DNA of 28,416 nucleotides from Ga0074139 sp964515195 (GTDB taxonomy: Bacteria; Bdellovibrionota; Bdellovibrionia; Bdellovibrionales; Bdellovibrionaceae). Where the stretch lies: the NCBI GenBank assembly GCA_964515195.1, contig CAZETK010000044.1, positions 1 through 28,416 on the forward strand, written 5' to 3'. The notes beneath the pieces are model-generated. The model had not been told where the DNA came from. It saw only the letters and a program-made list of their open reading frames with translations, and searched no databases. A program made the translations under genes and the position numbers. Below are positions 7,274 to 15,941 of this stretch, piece by piece (position 1 is the first letter of the stretch; every line of letters starts with the position of its first letter).

Positions 7274-8499
7274 ACTTTATATTGATCAATATCGATGCTG
7301 TAATACTTAAGACGGTCATGCAAGGTGCTTTTCGGCATTCCCAAGTCTTGGGCTGTACGCCTTTGGTTTCCTTTATTGGCCGCCAACCGTTTGATAATCA
7401 TCTGCTTTTCAATTTCTTTCATCACTGGAAGTGAAGCTGATGACGCTCCCGAGGTTGTTATAAAATTGAGGGGCTTATCCAACAGATTCTCGATATGATC
7501 CTCTAAAATGTATGTTTCGGGGTAAAGAGCCCGAGCTCGCGCGACCACATTTTTCAGCTCTCGAATATTTCCAGGCCAAATGTGTTTTTTCATTCGTGTG
7601 ATGGCTGGTATGGAAAAGCGGACTCGGTAAGTTCTGGCGAAATCCATCAAAATGTCTTCAAAATCTTCCATTCGACAGGCCAATGGGGGTGGTGACATCT
7701 GAATCACATTTAAACGGAAATAAAGATCGGATCGGAATTCTCCAGCTTGAATTTTTTCTGTTAGATTTTGGTGGGTGGCGGCAATGATTCGTACATTTGT
7801 TTTAATATTTCGGTCACTTCCAACGGGGTGAATCTCGCTGTTTTCTAAGGCGCGCAGAAGCTTGGCTTGAAGCGAGTAGGGAAGGTCTCCAATCTCATCT
7901 AGAAAAAGAGTTCCTCCTCGAGCTGTTTCAAAGGCACCTTTGCGATCGCAGATAGCTCCAGTGAAGCTTCCTTTAACGTGGCCAAAGAGTTCACTTTCCA
8001 CCAAAGTTTCTGTCAGTGCCGAACAATTGACGCTGACGAAAGGAGCCGTTGCCCGTGGGCTACACCGATGAATCTCCTGTGCGATAATATCCTTTCCAGT
8101 ACCGGAAGGGCCTAACAACAATACTGGAAAAGAAGTTTTGGAAAGATTCACCAAGGATTGCAGTTCACGGCTCCAAACTTCATTTTTACTTTTGAGCTGA
8201 CATTCCGCATTGGTGGTCATAAGACAAAATTGAAATTCACAACTTCCAAACTTCAAAATATCACCAGGCTGAATCTCCGCTTCAAAAATACGGATGTCGT
8301 TGATGAAGGTTCCGGCGGCAGAGCGCATATCTTTCAGGAAATAGGCGGCTTCTCCACGTTTTTCAATTCGGGCATGGCGCTCGGAAACTGATTTATCAAA
8401 AAGGGCTCGAGAACAACTTTCAGAAGCCCCGATGGTGAAAAAATCGTCCAAAACAATCGGTTCCTGATCGGGGGCCATAGGTTTTAAATAAGCTATCAT
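7270..8499 (-). CDS. sigma-54-dependent transcriptional activator with N-terminal FHA domain
   Basis: 409 aa. FHA domain at ~1-95 (SVSERHARIE, then GTFIND); central AAA+ sigma-54 interaction domain ~110-330; C-terminal Fis-type HTH ~365-400 (NQRRTAQDLGMPKSTLHDRL). The AAA+ part has Walker A GPSGTGKD (130-137), Walker B TLFLDE (197-202), the sigma-54 contact loop as GSFTGA (177-182, Ser for the usual Ala) and WPGNIREL. Such proteins use ATP to open sigma-54 RNA polymerase complexes at -24/-12 promoters; here the input is an FHA domain, not a receiver, pointing to control by phosphoprotein binding. However, the FHA arginine expected after the glycine of the second strand is Ala here (TIGAS). 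The start has a good AGAGGTGA ribosome site. Its sigma factor, rpoN, lies elsewhere in the window. Target genes are unknown. Confidence 0.95.
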   Translation of the reverse strand: MIAYLKPMAPDQEPIVLDDFFTIGASESCSRALFDKSVSERHARIEKRGEAAYFLKDMRSAAGTFINDIRIFEAEIQPGDILKFGSCEFQFCLMTTNAECQLKSKNEVWSRELQSLVNLSKTSFPVLLLGPSGTGKDIIAQEIHRCSPRATAPFVSVNCSALTETLVESELFGHVKGSFTGAICDRKGAFETARGGTLFLDEIGDLPYSLQAKLLRALENSEIHPVGSDRNIKTNVRIIAATHQNLTEKIQAGEFRSDLYFRLNVIQMSPPPLACRMEDFEDILMDFARTYRVRFSIPAITRMKKHIWPGNIRELKNVVARARALYPETYILEDHIENLLDKPLNFITTSGASSASLPVMKEIEKQMIIKRLAANKGNQRRTAQDLGMPKSTLHDRLKYYSIDIDQYKV

Positions 8500-8658
8500 A
8501 AACTCACCTCTTTCTGTCCGATCTATTATTCAAGAGGCGGACCAGGGCGGATTCGCGCTTAAGCTGCTGAATTCATTGAATATTAAAAATCTTCATTCTT
8601 GTGAATGGTTCCCTGTTCTAAGAATTGAGAACCGGCGCAAGCTTTGATAAATTCAATC

Positions 8659-9237
8659 ATGCGCTCCAAAGTTGAATATATTAAAAGTGCTGTCTACCCG
8701 GAAGATTTTCCTCAGACAAAATTACCAGAAGTGGCCTTCGCGGGGCGCTCTAATGCTGGGAAATCCTCATTGATCAACGAAATTTGTTCCTCCAAAGTAG
8801 CTCACGTCAGTCAAACTCCTGGTAAAACCAGATTATTGAGTTTTTTCAATGTTCGCCAAAAGTACATTTTAGTGGATAGCCCTGGTTATGGTTACGCCAA
8901 GCGGTCCAAGCAAGAACAAGTGGCTTGGGAAAGCATGATGCAAGACTATATCCAAGAACGAGAAACCCTTCGAGGTTTGATCCTGGTCATGGATATTCGC
9001 CGGGATTGGGGCGGAGAAGAAGAGACCTTAAGACAGTACCTGGAGGAAGCAGGTATCCCGATGGGAGTGGCTCTGACGAAAATTGATAAACTGCCGAAGG
9101 GCGAGATTATCTCAAGATCCAGATTTCTATCTAAAATAACGGGCTTGAATGCGATCTTTCCGATCTCTAATCTTAAGAAGACAGGCATTGCGGAAATCGA
9201 AGAATATATTTTTAAAAAGTGGGTGGCCAAAAAATGA
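8659..9237 (+). CDS. engB: ribosome biogenesis GTP-binding protein EngB (YihA/YsxC)
   Basis: 192-aa single-domain GTPase. G1 is GRSNAGKSS, G3 DSPGYGYA, G4 TKIDK, and the Thr of the switch region lies in QTPGKTR. EngB family members help late assembly of the large ribosomal subunit. Size and motifs are typical. The ATG at 8659 gives the usual N-terminus; a TTG 15 bp upstream is possible, but neither has an obvious ribosome site. It is the first gene of a run with kdsB, whose ATG overlaps this stop (ATGA), and it is divergent from the sigma-54 activator across a ~159-bp spacer that should hold both promoters. Confidence 0.95.
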   Translation: MRSKVEYIKSAVYPEDFPQTKLPEVAFAGRSNAGKSSLINEICSSKVAHVSQTPGKTRLLSFFNVRQKYILVDSPGYGYAKRSKQEQVAWESMMQDYIQERETLRGLILVMDIRRDWGGEEETLRQYLEEAGIPMGVALTKIDKLPKGEIISRSRFLSKITGLNAIFPISNLKKTGIAEIEEYIFKKWVAKK

Positions 9238-9974
9238 AAACCTGGGTTTTAATTCCAGCGCGATTCGCGTCCACACGCTTTCCGGGAAAACCACTGGCTT
9301 TGATTGCTGGAGTTCCACTTTTAGAGCGCGTCATCATTCAAGCTCAAAAGGCCTCACAAGTGGAGCGAGTGGTCATTGCCACTGACCATGAAGAGATTCA
9401 ACATCTTTGCGAGAAGGTGGGTGTTTCCGTTGTGCAGACAGATTCCGATTTAAATTCGGGTACGGATCGCATTCATCAAGCCCTGAAAAGATTAGCGGCA
9501 CCCTTACAGGATTCAGATGTGATCATTAATGTTCAAGGTGACGAGCCTCTAATGCCTCCTGAGTGGATCGAAGGGCTGATCAGTTTGTTTAAGCGTGAAC
9601 CATCTTTGGAGATGGCCACTTTGGCGCATCCGCTTGGGTGGGATGAACTGGAAAACCTTAATAGCGTGAAGGTCGTTTGTGATAATAATGGATACGCGCT
9701 CTATTTTAGTCGATTCCCAATTCCTCACTCGCGTGAAAAAAAAGGCGATAAACCCATTTCTTTAAAGCACGTGGGGGTTTATGGTTATCGATACGGAACC
9801 CTTAAGAAGTTTTGTACCCATGCGGCTAGTCCTTTAGAAGTTAGTGAAAGCCTAGAACAGTTACGAGCTTTGGATATGGGAATTCGAATCCAGGTGATGC
9901 CCGTAGCGGGGGCCAGTCAAGGAGTTGATACACCTGAAGATGTGCAAAAAGTTGAGAAGTTATTAAAGGGGTGA
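9234..9974 (+). CDS. kdsB: CMP-Kdo synthetase (3-deoxy-manno-octulosonate cytidylyltransferase)
   Basis: 246 aa, normal KdsB length. It couples CTP and Kdo to CMP-Kdo, the donor for the inner core of LPS. Visible motifs: nucleotide-binding VLIPARFASTRFPGKPLA at the N-terminus, VIATDHEEI, SGTDRIHQAL, the Mg/CTP-binding VQGDEPL, and the C-terminal VDTPEDV. ATG 9234 overlaps the engB stop as ATGA. The next gene, pyrG, makes its substrate CTP, so the pair is metabolically logical. Confidence 0.97.
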   Translation: MKTWVLIPARFASTRFPGKPLALIAGVPLLERVIIQAQKASQVERVVIATDHEEIQHLCEKVGVSVVQTDSDLNSGTDRIHQALKRLAAPLQDSDVIINVQGDEPLMPPEWIEGLISLFKREPSLEMATLAHPLGWDELENLNSVKVVCDNNGYALYFSRFPIPHSREKKGDKPISLKHVGVYGYRYGTLKKFCTHAASPLEVSESLEQLRALDMGIRIQVMPVAGASQGVDTPEDVQKVEKLLKG

Positions 9975-9976
9975 AA

Positions 9977-11683
9977 ATGAAAAGACGCATTTCAACCAAG
10001 AAAAGCACCAAAAAGCCAATGCAACAAAAATTTATTTTTGTAACAGGCGGGGTCGTTAGTTCCATTGGGAAAGGATTAACGGCGGCCAGCTTGGGGACTT
10101 TGTTGGAGGCTCGTGGAGTTAAAGTCAACATTATGAAGTGCGATCCTTATTTAAATGTTGATCCTGGAACTATGTCGCCATTTCAACATGGCGAAGTTTA
10201 TGTCACAGAGGATGGAGCCGAAACTGATCTTGATTTGGGGCACTATGAAAGATTCACGGCCGCTGTCATGCATCGGACTAATTCTGTTACGGCTGGCCAG
10301 ATTTATGACACCGTGATTTCCCGAGAGCGCCGTGGAGATTACTTAGGCGGAACTGTGCAAGTCATTCCCCATATTACCGATGAAATTAAAGATCGGGTCT
10401 ACGATCAGGCTCAGGGCTGCGAAGTGTTGATTGTCGAAATTGGTGGAACGGTAGGAGATATCGAAGGCCAGCCGTTCTTGGAGGCCATTCGTCAAATGAG
10501 AAACGAAATGGGACATGGTAACAGCGCCATCGTACATGTGACCTACGTCCCGTATATTGCCGCCGCCGGTGAACTAAAATCAAAGCCGACACAGCATTCC
10601 GTCAAGGAGTTACGCGAAATCGGTTTGCAGGCCGACTTTCTTGTTTGTCGGAGTGAGAAGCCTTTAGATGAATCCTTAAAAAAGAAAATCGGACTGTTTT
10701 GCTCGATTCCAGTTGATCGAGTCATTGCCGCGCAAGATTCTAGCACGATCTATGAGGTGCCACTAGCTTTACATCGAGAGGAATTGGATGAACAGTTGAC
10801 AGATTTCTTGGGCCTCAAGACGGTGAAACCAAATCTTCGCGGTTGGCAGAATATCGTTAAGATTCTAAAAGGCTCTCAAGAAAAAGTACGTATCGGTATT
10901 GTGGGAAAATATGTGGATTTAAAGGAGTCGTATAAATCTTTGCACGAGTCTTTGGTCCATGGAGGATTAGCTCATAACGGAACTGTCGAAATTGTTTATG
11001 TCGATTCAGAAAAATTGTCCGATCGTTTGACGGCTCAAGCTTTGAGCGAAGTGGACGGAATATTAGTCCCAGGGGGATTTGGCTCTAGAGGGGTTGAGGG
11101 AAAAATGTCAGCCATACGTTTTGCTCGAGAAAAACAGATTCCTTTCTTTGGAATCTGTTATGGTATGCAACTCGCAGCGATTGAATTTGCACGAAATGTC
11201 TGTGGTATCAAAGACGCTACAAGCCGAGAGTTCGCCGAAAATAAAAATCGAGGAAATTTTGTTATTGATTTTATGGAAGAGCAAAGGGGGCAAGAACGCC
11301 TAGGGGGTACGATGCGCTTGGGCTCTTATGCTTGTTCTCTTCTGAAAGGCAGCAAAGCGTATTCGATCTACAAAACGCCTGTAATCCACGAACGGCACCG
11401 TCATCGTTATGAATTTAATAACCGGTATCGAGACCTGTTTGAAAAACACGGCATGATTGCATCCGGTACGAATCAAGAAAGAGATTTGGTGGAAATTGTT
11501 GAGTTGCCAGATCACCCTTGGTTTATTGGGGTTCAGTTTCATCCCGAGTTCAAATCAAAACCTCTGAATCCCCATCCTCTTTTCGTGCATTTTTTGAAAG
11601 CGGCTTGGAATCGAAAAAAGCTCGTTGACTCGACTGCGAAAAAGAAAAATAAGAAGACCGAAAGTGAAGTGAGGGTCAGTTGA
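9977..11683 (+). CDS. pyrG: CTP synthase
   Basis: 568 aa. The N-terminal amidoligase domain has FVTGGVVSSIGKGLTAASLG (the ATP loop), KCDPYLNVDPGTMSPFQHGE and the acidic EIGGTVGDIEG. The C-terminal glutamine amidotransferase domain has the nucleophile in GICYGMQ and the His/Glu pair in FHPEFKS. It aminates UTP to CTP with glutamine and ATP. The protein starts with ~14 extra Lys/Arg-rich residues before the conserved core. I chose ATG 9977 because AGGGG at 9967-9971 sits 5 bp ahead; a GTG at 9971 overlaps that site, and ATG 10019 would give a classical-length N-terminus but has no good ribosome site. It lies between kdsB and kdsD in one run. Confidence 0.97.
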   Translation: MKRRISTKKSTKKPMQQKFIFVTGGVVSSIGKGLTAASLGTLLEARGVKVNIMKCDPYLNVDPGTMSPFQHGEVYVTEDGAETDLDLGHYERFTAAVMHRTNSVTAGQIYDTVISRERRGDYLGGTVQVIPHITDEIKDRVYDQAQGCEVLIVEIGGTVGDIEGQPFLEAIRQMRNEMGHGNSAIVHVTYVPYIAAAGELKSKPTQHSVKELREIGLQADFLVCRSEKPLDESLKKKIGLFCSIPVDRVIAAQDSSTIYEVPLALHREELDEQLTDFLGLKTVKPNLRGWQNIVKILKGSQEKVRIGIVGKYVDLKESYKSLHESLVHGGLAHNGTVEIVYVDSEKLSDRLTAQALSEVDGILVPGGFGSRGVEGKMSAIRFAREKQIPFFGICYGMQLAAIEFARNVCGIKDATSREFAENKNRGNFVIDFMEEQRGQERLGGTMRLGSYACSLLKGSKAYSIYKTPVIHERHRHRYEFNNRYRDLFEKHGMIASGTNQERDLVEIVELPDHPWFIGVQFHPEFKSKPLNPHPLFVHFLKAAWNRKKLVDSTAKKKNKKTESEVRVS

Positions 11684-12660
11684 AAGAACAAATCCTGAAA
11701 CAAGCCTTGGAAGTTTTAGAAATTGAGGCGGAAGCTATTTCTGGCTTGAAATCCAGAATCAATGGTTCATTTTTCGAGGCCGTCGAGCTTATCACCCAAT
11801 GCTCTGGCAAACTGGTGGTCACGGGAATCGGCAAATCTGGTCACATCGGAAAAAAATTGGCCAGCACGTTTGCTTCGACGGGGACTCCTTCCATTTTCCT
11901 TCACCCGGCTGAAAGTGCTCATGGAGATTTGGGGATTTTATCTTCCAACGATATTTTACTGGCCATTTCTTATGGAGGTGAGAGTCGGGAGTTGATGACA
12001 GTATTAGGATACGCCGCCCGCAAAAATCTACCGTTGATAGCGATGACAGGTCGAGCGAACTCCACGCTTGGAAGGGCCGCTAGGGTTTGCCTGGATATTT
12101 CCGTTCAAAAGGAGGCCTGCCCACACAATTTGGCTCCGACCGCCAGTAGCACAGCTACGCTGGTGCTGGGCGATGCCTTGGCTATGAGCGTTTTAGTGGG
12201 CAAAGGATTTCGGCCCGAGGATTTTGCGGAAATCCATCCGGGTGGCAGCTTAGGCGCAAAGCTTGTACGTGTCGCTGATATCATGCACCAGGGAGAGGCC
12301 ATGCCTCTAGTCACGCCTGAAACCTCTGTTCGTCAGATTGTCAGCATCATGACTAATAAGGATGTGCGCGGCACAGCCGGAGTCATTGACGGAAGCGGAA
12401 ATCTGATTGGCGTCATCACAGACGGCGATATCCGTCGTCGACTTGAAAGATCAGAGGACCCTCTTGCGGGAACAGCCCGAGAATTGATGAATCAATCACC
12501 CAAAACAATTGATAAAGGTGAGTTGGCAGAAAAAGCCATATTTTTGATGGAACAAATGCGAATCCAGACTTTGTTTGTTTTAGATTCTCAATCTTCAAAT
12601 CCTCATAGGCCTGTGGGGATGGTGAACTTCCATGATCTGATTGCGGCTAAAGTCCGGTAG
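11680..12660 (+). CDS. kdsD: D-arabinose-5-phosphate isomerase (KdsD/KpsF family)
   Basis: 326 aa: N-terminal SIS sugar isomerase domain (~30-185) with GIGKSGHIGKKLASTFASTG and ESAHGDLG, then two CBS domains (~205-326; for example VRGTAGVIDGSGNLIGVITD and the closing VGMVNFHDL). It interconverts ribulose-5-phosphate and arabinose-5-phosphate, the first committed step of Kdo synthesis. The start is a TTG at 11680 overlapping the pyrG stop (TTGA), with GTGAGGG just upstream as ribosome site. kdsA and kdsC, often beside kdsD, are not here; the next gene begins the Agl-Glt block after a 104-bp gap. Confidence 0.95.
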   Translation: MKEQILKQALEVLEIEAEAISGLKSRINGSFFEAVELITQCSGKLVVTGIGKSGHIGKKLASTFASTGTPSIFLHPAESAHGDLGILSSNDILLAISYGGESRELMTVLGYAARKNLPLIAMTGRANSTLGRAARVCLDISVQKEACPHNLAPTASSTATLVLGDALAMSVLVGKGFRPEDFAEIHPGGSLGAKLVRVADIMHQGEAMPLVTPETSVRQIVSIMTNKDVRGTAGVIDGSGNLIGVITDGDIRRRLERSEDPLAGTARELMNQSPKTIDKGELAEKAIFLMEQMRIQTLFVLDSQSSNPHRPVGMVNFHDLIAAKVR

Positions 12661-12704
12661 TTCAAAAAACCTATTGTCCTAAGTCCAGACCTAGCTTGCC
12701 CGCT

Positions 12705-12736
12705 GTCCGTTGCCTTCTCAAAATGAGAAGGTGGAC
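12705..12736 (+). promoter_or_regulatory. strong hairpin in the leader of the Agl-Glt block
   Basis: CCTTCTCA (12713-12720), AAA, TGAGAAGG (12724-12731) form a perfect 8-bp stem. Outside it GTCC (12705-12708) can pair with GGAC (12733-12736) across a small internal loop. No T-run follows, so it is not a classical intrinsic terminator. It lies between kdsD and the first outer-membrane gene, 30-60 bp before that start. Options are an operator, an mRNA-stability or processing stem that separates kdsD expression from the block, or a weak terminator. Confidence 0.5.
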
Positions 12737-12764
12737 CAATACGGATAATCCGGGGACAAGGTTT

Positions 12765-13481
12765 ATGAGACTTAAATCATGGAAATTCTTAATTTTGCTT
12801 TTGATTCCCTACCTATCCTGGTCTGCCACGGATATTGAATTGCCGCCAGAGGAATTAGCAAAAGAAACCGTTCTGCCGGTTTTTGAACGACCAGATATGG
12901 TTCGCATGAAAAATGTGATCACCAATAGGCGATTTGAAATGGGTATCAATTTCGGATGGATGATGACAGAGCCGATTTTCGATACGTCCAAGATAGGGGT
13001 CGCGGGCTACTATCACACCAATGAAAATTCAGCGTGGGGCGTTCAGTTCTATGCCAACAGTACGGGCCTCTCAACCTACGCGCGCCAACTGAAAAAACAA
13101 TATAACCTTGACTACAATAGAGCTCCAAAACCTGAGTACATGGCTCACGTGGATTACAACTCCAAACTATTCTACGGAAAAATGAGTGTGGCCAAAAACA
13201 CCACCATCAATACTCACTTGCAGGCCGTAGCCTCTGCAGGTTTCACAAAATATAAGCACAAAACCTATCCTGGAGCTTCCGTGGGTATGGGCTACAAATT
13301 CTATTTCACACCCAGCTTATCTCTTCGAACTGATCTTAGGCTTTTTATTCATGAAGCCCCTGTTCCATTTAAAAAAGATGCATTGAAGCCTGGCCAAGAC
13401 CCCGTTCCCGAGCATAGTAGTTTCAAAGATCGTATTCATTTCACGAATGTTCTGGATATAGGGCTTCATTATTTGTTTTAA
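12765..13481 (+). CDS. outer-membrane beta-barrel protein, GltA/GltB-like
   Basis: 238 aa with a signal peptide (about residues 1-20, MRLKSWKFLILLLIPYLSWS). After a short linker it has alternating-strand sequence typical of a small barrel, starting at NRRFEMGINFGWMM and closing with DIGLHYLF, a terminal Phe as in outer-membrane proteins. The pattern matches the beta-barrel family shared by myxobacteria and Bdellovibrio to which GltA and GltB belong; in M. xanthus these form the outer-membrane part of the gliding machinery. ATG 12765 was chosen because it starts the signal peptide; the longer frame from 12696 would run through the hairpin. First gene of the block; the next barrel gene follows after 13 bp. 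Assignment to GltA rather than GltB or GltH cannot be made by eye. Confidence 0.8.
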   Translation: MRLKSWKFLILLLIPYLSWSATDIELPPEELAKETVLPVFERPDMVRMKNVITNRRFEMGINFGWMMTEPIFDTSKIGVAGYYHTNENSAWGVQFYANSTGLSTYARQLKKQYNLDYNRAPKPEYMAHVDYNSKLFYGKMSVAKNTTINTHLQAVASAGFTKYKHKTYPGASVGMGYKFYFTPSLSLRTDLRLFIHEAPVPFKKDALKPGQDPVPEHSSFKDRIHFTNVLDIGLHYLF

Positions 13482-13494
13482 GGAGCGACGAAGT

Positions 13495-14301
13495 ATGAAA
13501 CATTGGATGACAATAGCAGTGCTTTTACTGTCCGGTTTCGCTCCGGTCTGGGCTCAGGATAGCGATGTCGAAGAGCTTAACTTGATCGAATTGGAGTTGA
13601 GGAAAGGGGAAACCACGACTCGTAGCTCAGACGATTCAGAACCCACTTCATCGGAGGCGACACGAACGCAAGGTGCAGAGACCAAAAATTCAGAAAGTCC
13701 TACCTATGATGACCTTGGCAATCTTGTCGAGTTTAAACAGGTATCTGTGATTCAAAAGCGGTATTTACCGCGAACGGGTCGCTTCCAGGCATATCTTGGC
13801 CCTTCCATTACGTTAAATGACCCTTGGTTTAACGTTTATGGTGGAACACTTCGGCTGGGTTACAATTTTTTGGAAGCTTGGGGTATAGAGGCCGGGTATT
13901 CATTCATGTCCACTAACAAGTCACAAGCCCGTAAAGAACTGGCCGATGAAAACAATATTACAACGGAAAATTTTGTCTACACCAAGAGTTATTACAATAT
14001 TGACATCAATTGGACGCCACTTTACGGAAAGATGGCCTGGTTCAACGAAAGAATCCTTTATTACGATACCTATTTTTCGGTTGGATTCGGGGGAACAGAA
14101 ATTCAAACCGGGGATGTTCAATCCACCTTTCATTTCGGCTTTGGCCAGATCTTTTCGATCAGTAAATCCACGGCGTTTCGCTGGGATCTAAGTTGGAATT
14201 TTTTTGAAGCCGATCAAATCGATAACTCTCAAGGTGCTTATAACAATGTCTTTCTTTCCGCAGGTCTGAGCTTCTTCTTTCCGGAGGCCACTTACCGATG
14301 A
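13495..14301 (+). CDS. outer-membrane beta-barrel protein, GltB/GltA-like
   Basis: 268 aa. Signal peptide ~1-20 (MKHWMTIAVLLLSGFAPVWA), a Ser/Glu/Thr-rich linker (~21-75), then a barrel domain opening with VIQKRYLPRTGRFQAYLGPS and having many alternating aromatic strands, near the end LSFFF. The entry motif resembles that of the preceding gene, so the two are probably diverged copies of the same barrel family, as GltA and GltB are in M. xanthus. AAGGAG at 13480-13485 precedes the ATG by 9 bp. The stop overlaps the next start (ATGA), so this gene and the TPR protein after it are translationally coupled. Confidence 0.8.
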   Translation: MKHWMTIAVLLLSGFAPVWAQDSDVEELNLIELELRKGETTTRSSDDSEPTSSEATRTQGAETKNSESPTYDDLGNLVEFKQVSVIQKRYLPRTGRFQAYLGPSITLNDPWFNVYGGTLRLGYNFLEAWGIEAGYSFMSTNKSQARKELADENNITTENFVYTKSYYNIDINWTPLYGKMAWFNERILYYDTYFSVGFGGTEIQTGDVQSTFHFGFGQIFSISKSTAFRWDLSWNFFEADQIDNSQGAYNNVFLSAGLSFFFPEATYR

Positions 14302-15938
14302 AAAAAATTTTACCTCTCTTGATATGCCTCTCTTTTCTTGCATCAGCGCAGTCTCAGCAGGGACGTGGCAAAGTGCGGCCGACGAAAAAGGCCGCCAGTT
14401 CAGTTCAAAAAAAGAAGCCATCCGTTTCCCCTCGTGTACGGAAAGTAGCCCCGCGAACTCGAGCGACGGCGCCTCAGACCTCGTCTGATCTAAGACGGCA
14501 ATTATCACATGCCCTGCAGTTGTCTCAGAGCGGGCAATATCAAGCGGCGGCTACTCAGCTTTTTAATTTGGCTAGACGCCCTGAGCTTCGCAGTGATCGT
14601 CCCCAAATCAAGTATATCTTGGGGCTGATGCTTGAGGAGCTTAAACTGAGCCAAGTTGCGGCCTTCCAATTCGTTGATGTTATACGATCCAATCACCATC
14701 GTTATACAAAGTTGGCCATCGACAAATTGGCGACTGTTGCGGATGAACTGGGGGACGACACTCTTATCAACTATGCTATGGCGAAAGTGAAGGTGATGGA
14801 TGTTCCAGAATCAAGCCGAGATATGGTGCAGTTTCGTATCGGTGAGATCAGGATGCGAGCGCGCCAGTACCAAGAGGCCATTCAAACATTTTCAAAAATC
14901 GGAGTGGGCAGTCGTTATTATAGCCAGGCTCTTTTTCAAAAGGGATTGGCCTATTTAGAGATGAGTCGACCTCGTGAAGCTCTCAATGTCTTTAAGACGA
15001 TGCATTCAGCTCGTCGTAATGCCAGTGTGACAGATACTAATAAAGTGGCCGCCCAACTCGCTATTGCTCGGTCGTATTATCAATTGAAGGATTGGGATAA
15101 GGCAATTGAGTCGTACTCTGAAATTCCTCGTGACCACGTCCTGTGGCACGAAGCCTTGTACGAACAAAGCTGGGCCATGTTGCGAGGTGCGCGCTTCCGT
15201 TCGGTGCTGAGCAACTTTCAATCTCTTCACTCGCCGTTCTACGAGGATGATTATAATCCAGAGTCTCTTATCTTGAGAGCTATCGTTTATCTTTACATTT
15301 GCAAATACGATGAAATGGAAAAAGTTTTGGGGCTTTATGAAAAGACCTATGTCCCGGCCCGGTCTCAGATTTCGGTTTATTTGAATAATAATTCGAAGCC
15401 TTTAAGTTACTACTCTGAAGTTGAAAAATGGCAGAAACAGAAAGCGTTACCCGCTGATGAACGAACGGGTCTGCGGCTTCCCGATCGGGCACTCAATTAT
15501 ATTTCTCAATCCGGAAACGCTAGACGCTCTTTGAACTATCTCAAGCGTCTCGAAAACGAGAAAAAAGCCATAGAGGCGAACGCTTCTTTGAATTCAACTG
15601 CCCTGGGGCGATATGCGACCAAGGTTCTTAACAACCGCATACGTAACACAAAAATTAACATAGGCGAGTTCGCTAAAGTCCAATTAGCAAATATGCGAAA
15701 TGAATTGAAAGACTACGCCGAGCAAGTATCCTTTGTTCGATATGAAATGATCAGCGCCCAGAAGGAAGTGGTCAAAAAACGTATCCAAGGAACAGATCTT
15801 CCTGAATCTCGCATCGACGATAATCGCTCCCGTCAGTTTTATGTTCAAAATGGCTATCAATATTATCCATTCAACGGAGAGTATTGGTTGGATGAGGTCG
15901 GAAACTACCAATTTTTAGGTAAATCAAGTTGTGAGTAA
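14298..15938 (+). CDS. periplasmic TPR protein, GltC-like
   Basis: 546 aa. Signal peptide (MKKILPLLICLSFLASA, ~1-17), a Lys/Arg/Ser-rich linker to ~60, then TPR-type helical repeats (~65-360; for example YQAAATQLFNLARRPEL, AIQTFSKIGVGSRYYSQALF and WDKAIESYSEIPRDHVLWHE). A helical C-terminal half follows, ending in the motif YPFNGEYWLDEVGNYQF and a Ser-Ser-Cys-Glu tail. In M. xanthus, gltC lies next to gltA and gltB and encodes a periplasmic TPR protein, the same order as here. The C-terminal WxDExGxY motif and near-terminal Cys look like a conserved signature. The start overlaps the barrel gene stop. Assignment rests on architecture and synteny, not on a search. Confidence 0.75.
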   Translation: MKKILPLLICLSFLASAQSQQGRGKVRPTKKAASSVQKKKPSVSPRVRKVAPRTRATAPQTSSDLRRQLSHALQLSQSGQYQAAATQLFNLARRPELRSDRPQIKYILGLMLEELKLSQVAAFQFVDVIRSNHHRYTKLAIDKLATVADELGDDTLINYAMAKVKVMDVPESSRDMVQFRIGEIRMRARQYQEAIQTFSKIGVGSRYYSQALFQKGLAYLEMSRPREALNVFKTMHSARRNASVTDTNKVAAQLAIARSYYQLKDWDKAIESYSEIPRDHVLWHEALYEQSWAMLRGARFRSVLSNFQSLHSPFYEDDYNPESLILRAIVYLYICKYDEMEKVLGLYEKTYVPARSQISVYLNNNSKPLSYYSEVEKWQKQKALPADERTGLRLPDRALNYISQSGNARRSLNYLKRLENEKKAIEANASLNSTALGRYATKVLNNRIRNTKINIGEFAKVQLANMRNELKDYAEQVSFVRYEMISAQKEVVKKRIQGTDLPESRIDDNRSRQFYVQNGYQYYPFNGEYWLDEVGNYQFLGKSSCE

Positions 15939-15941
15939 TCT

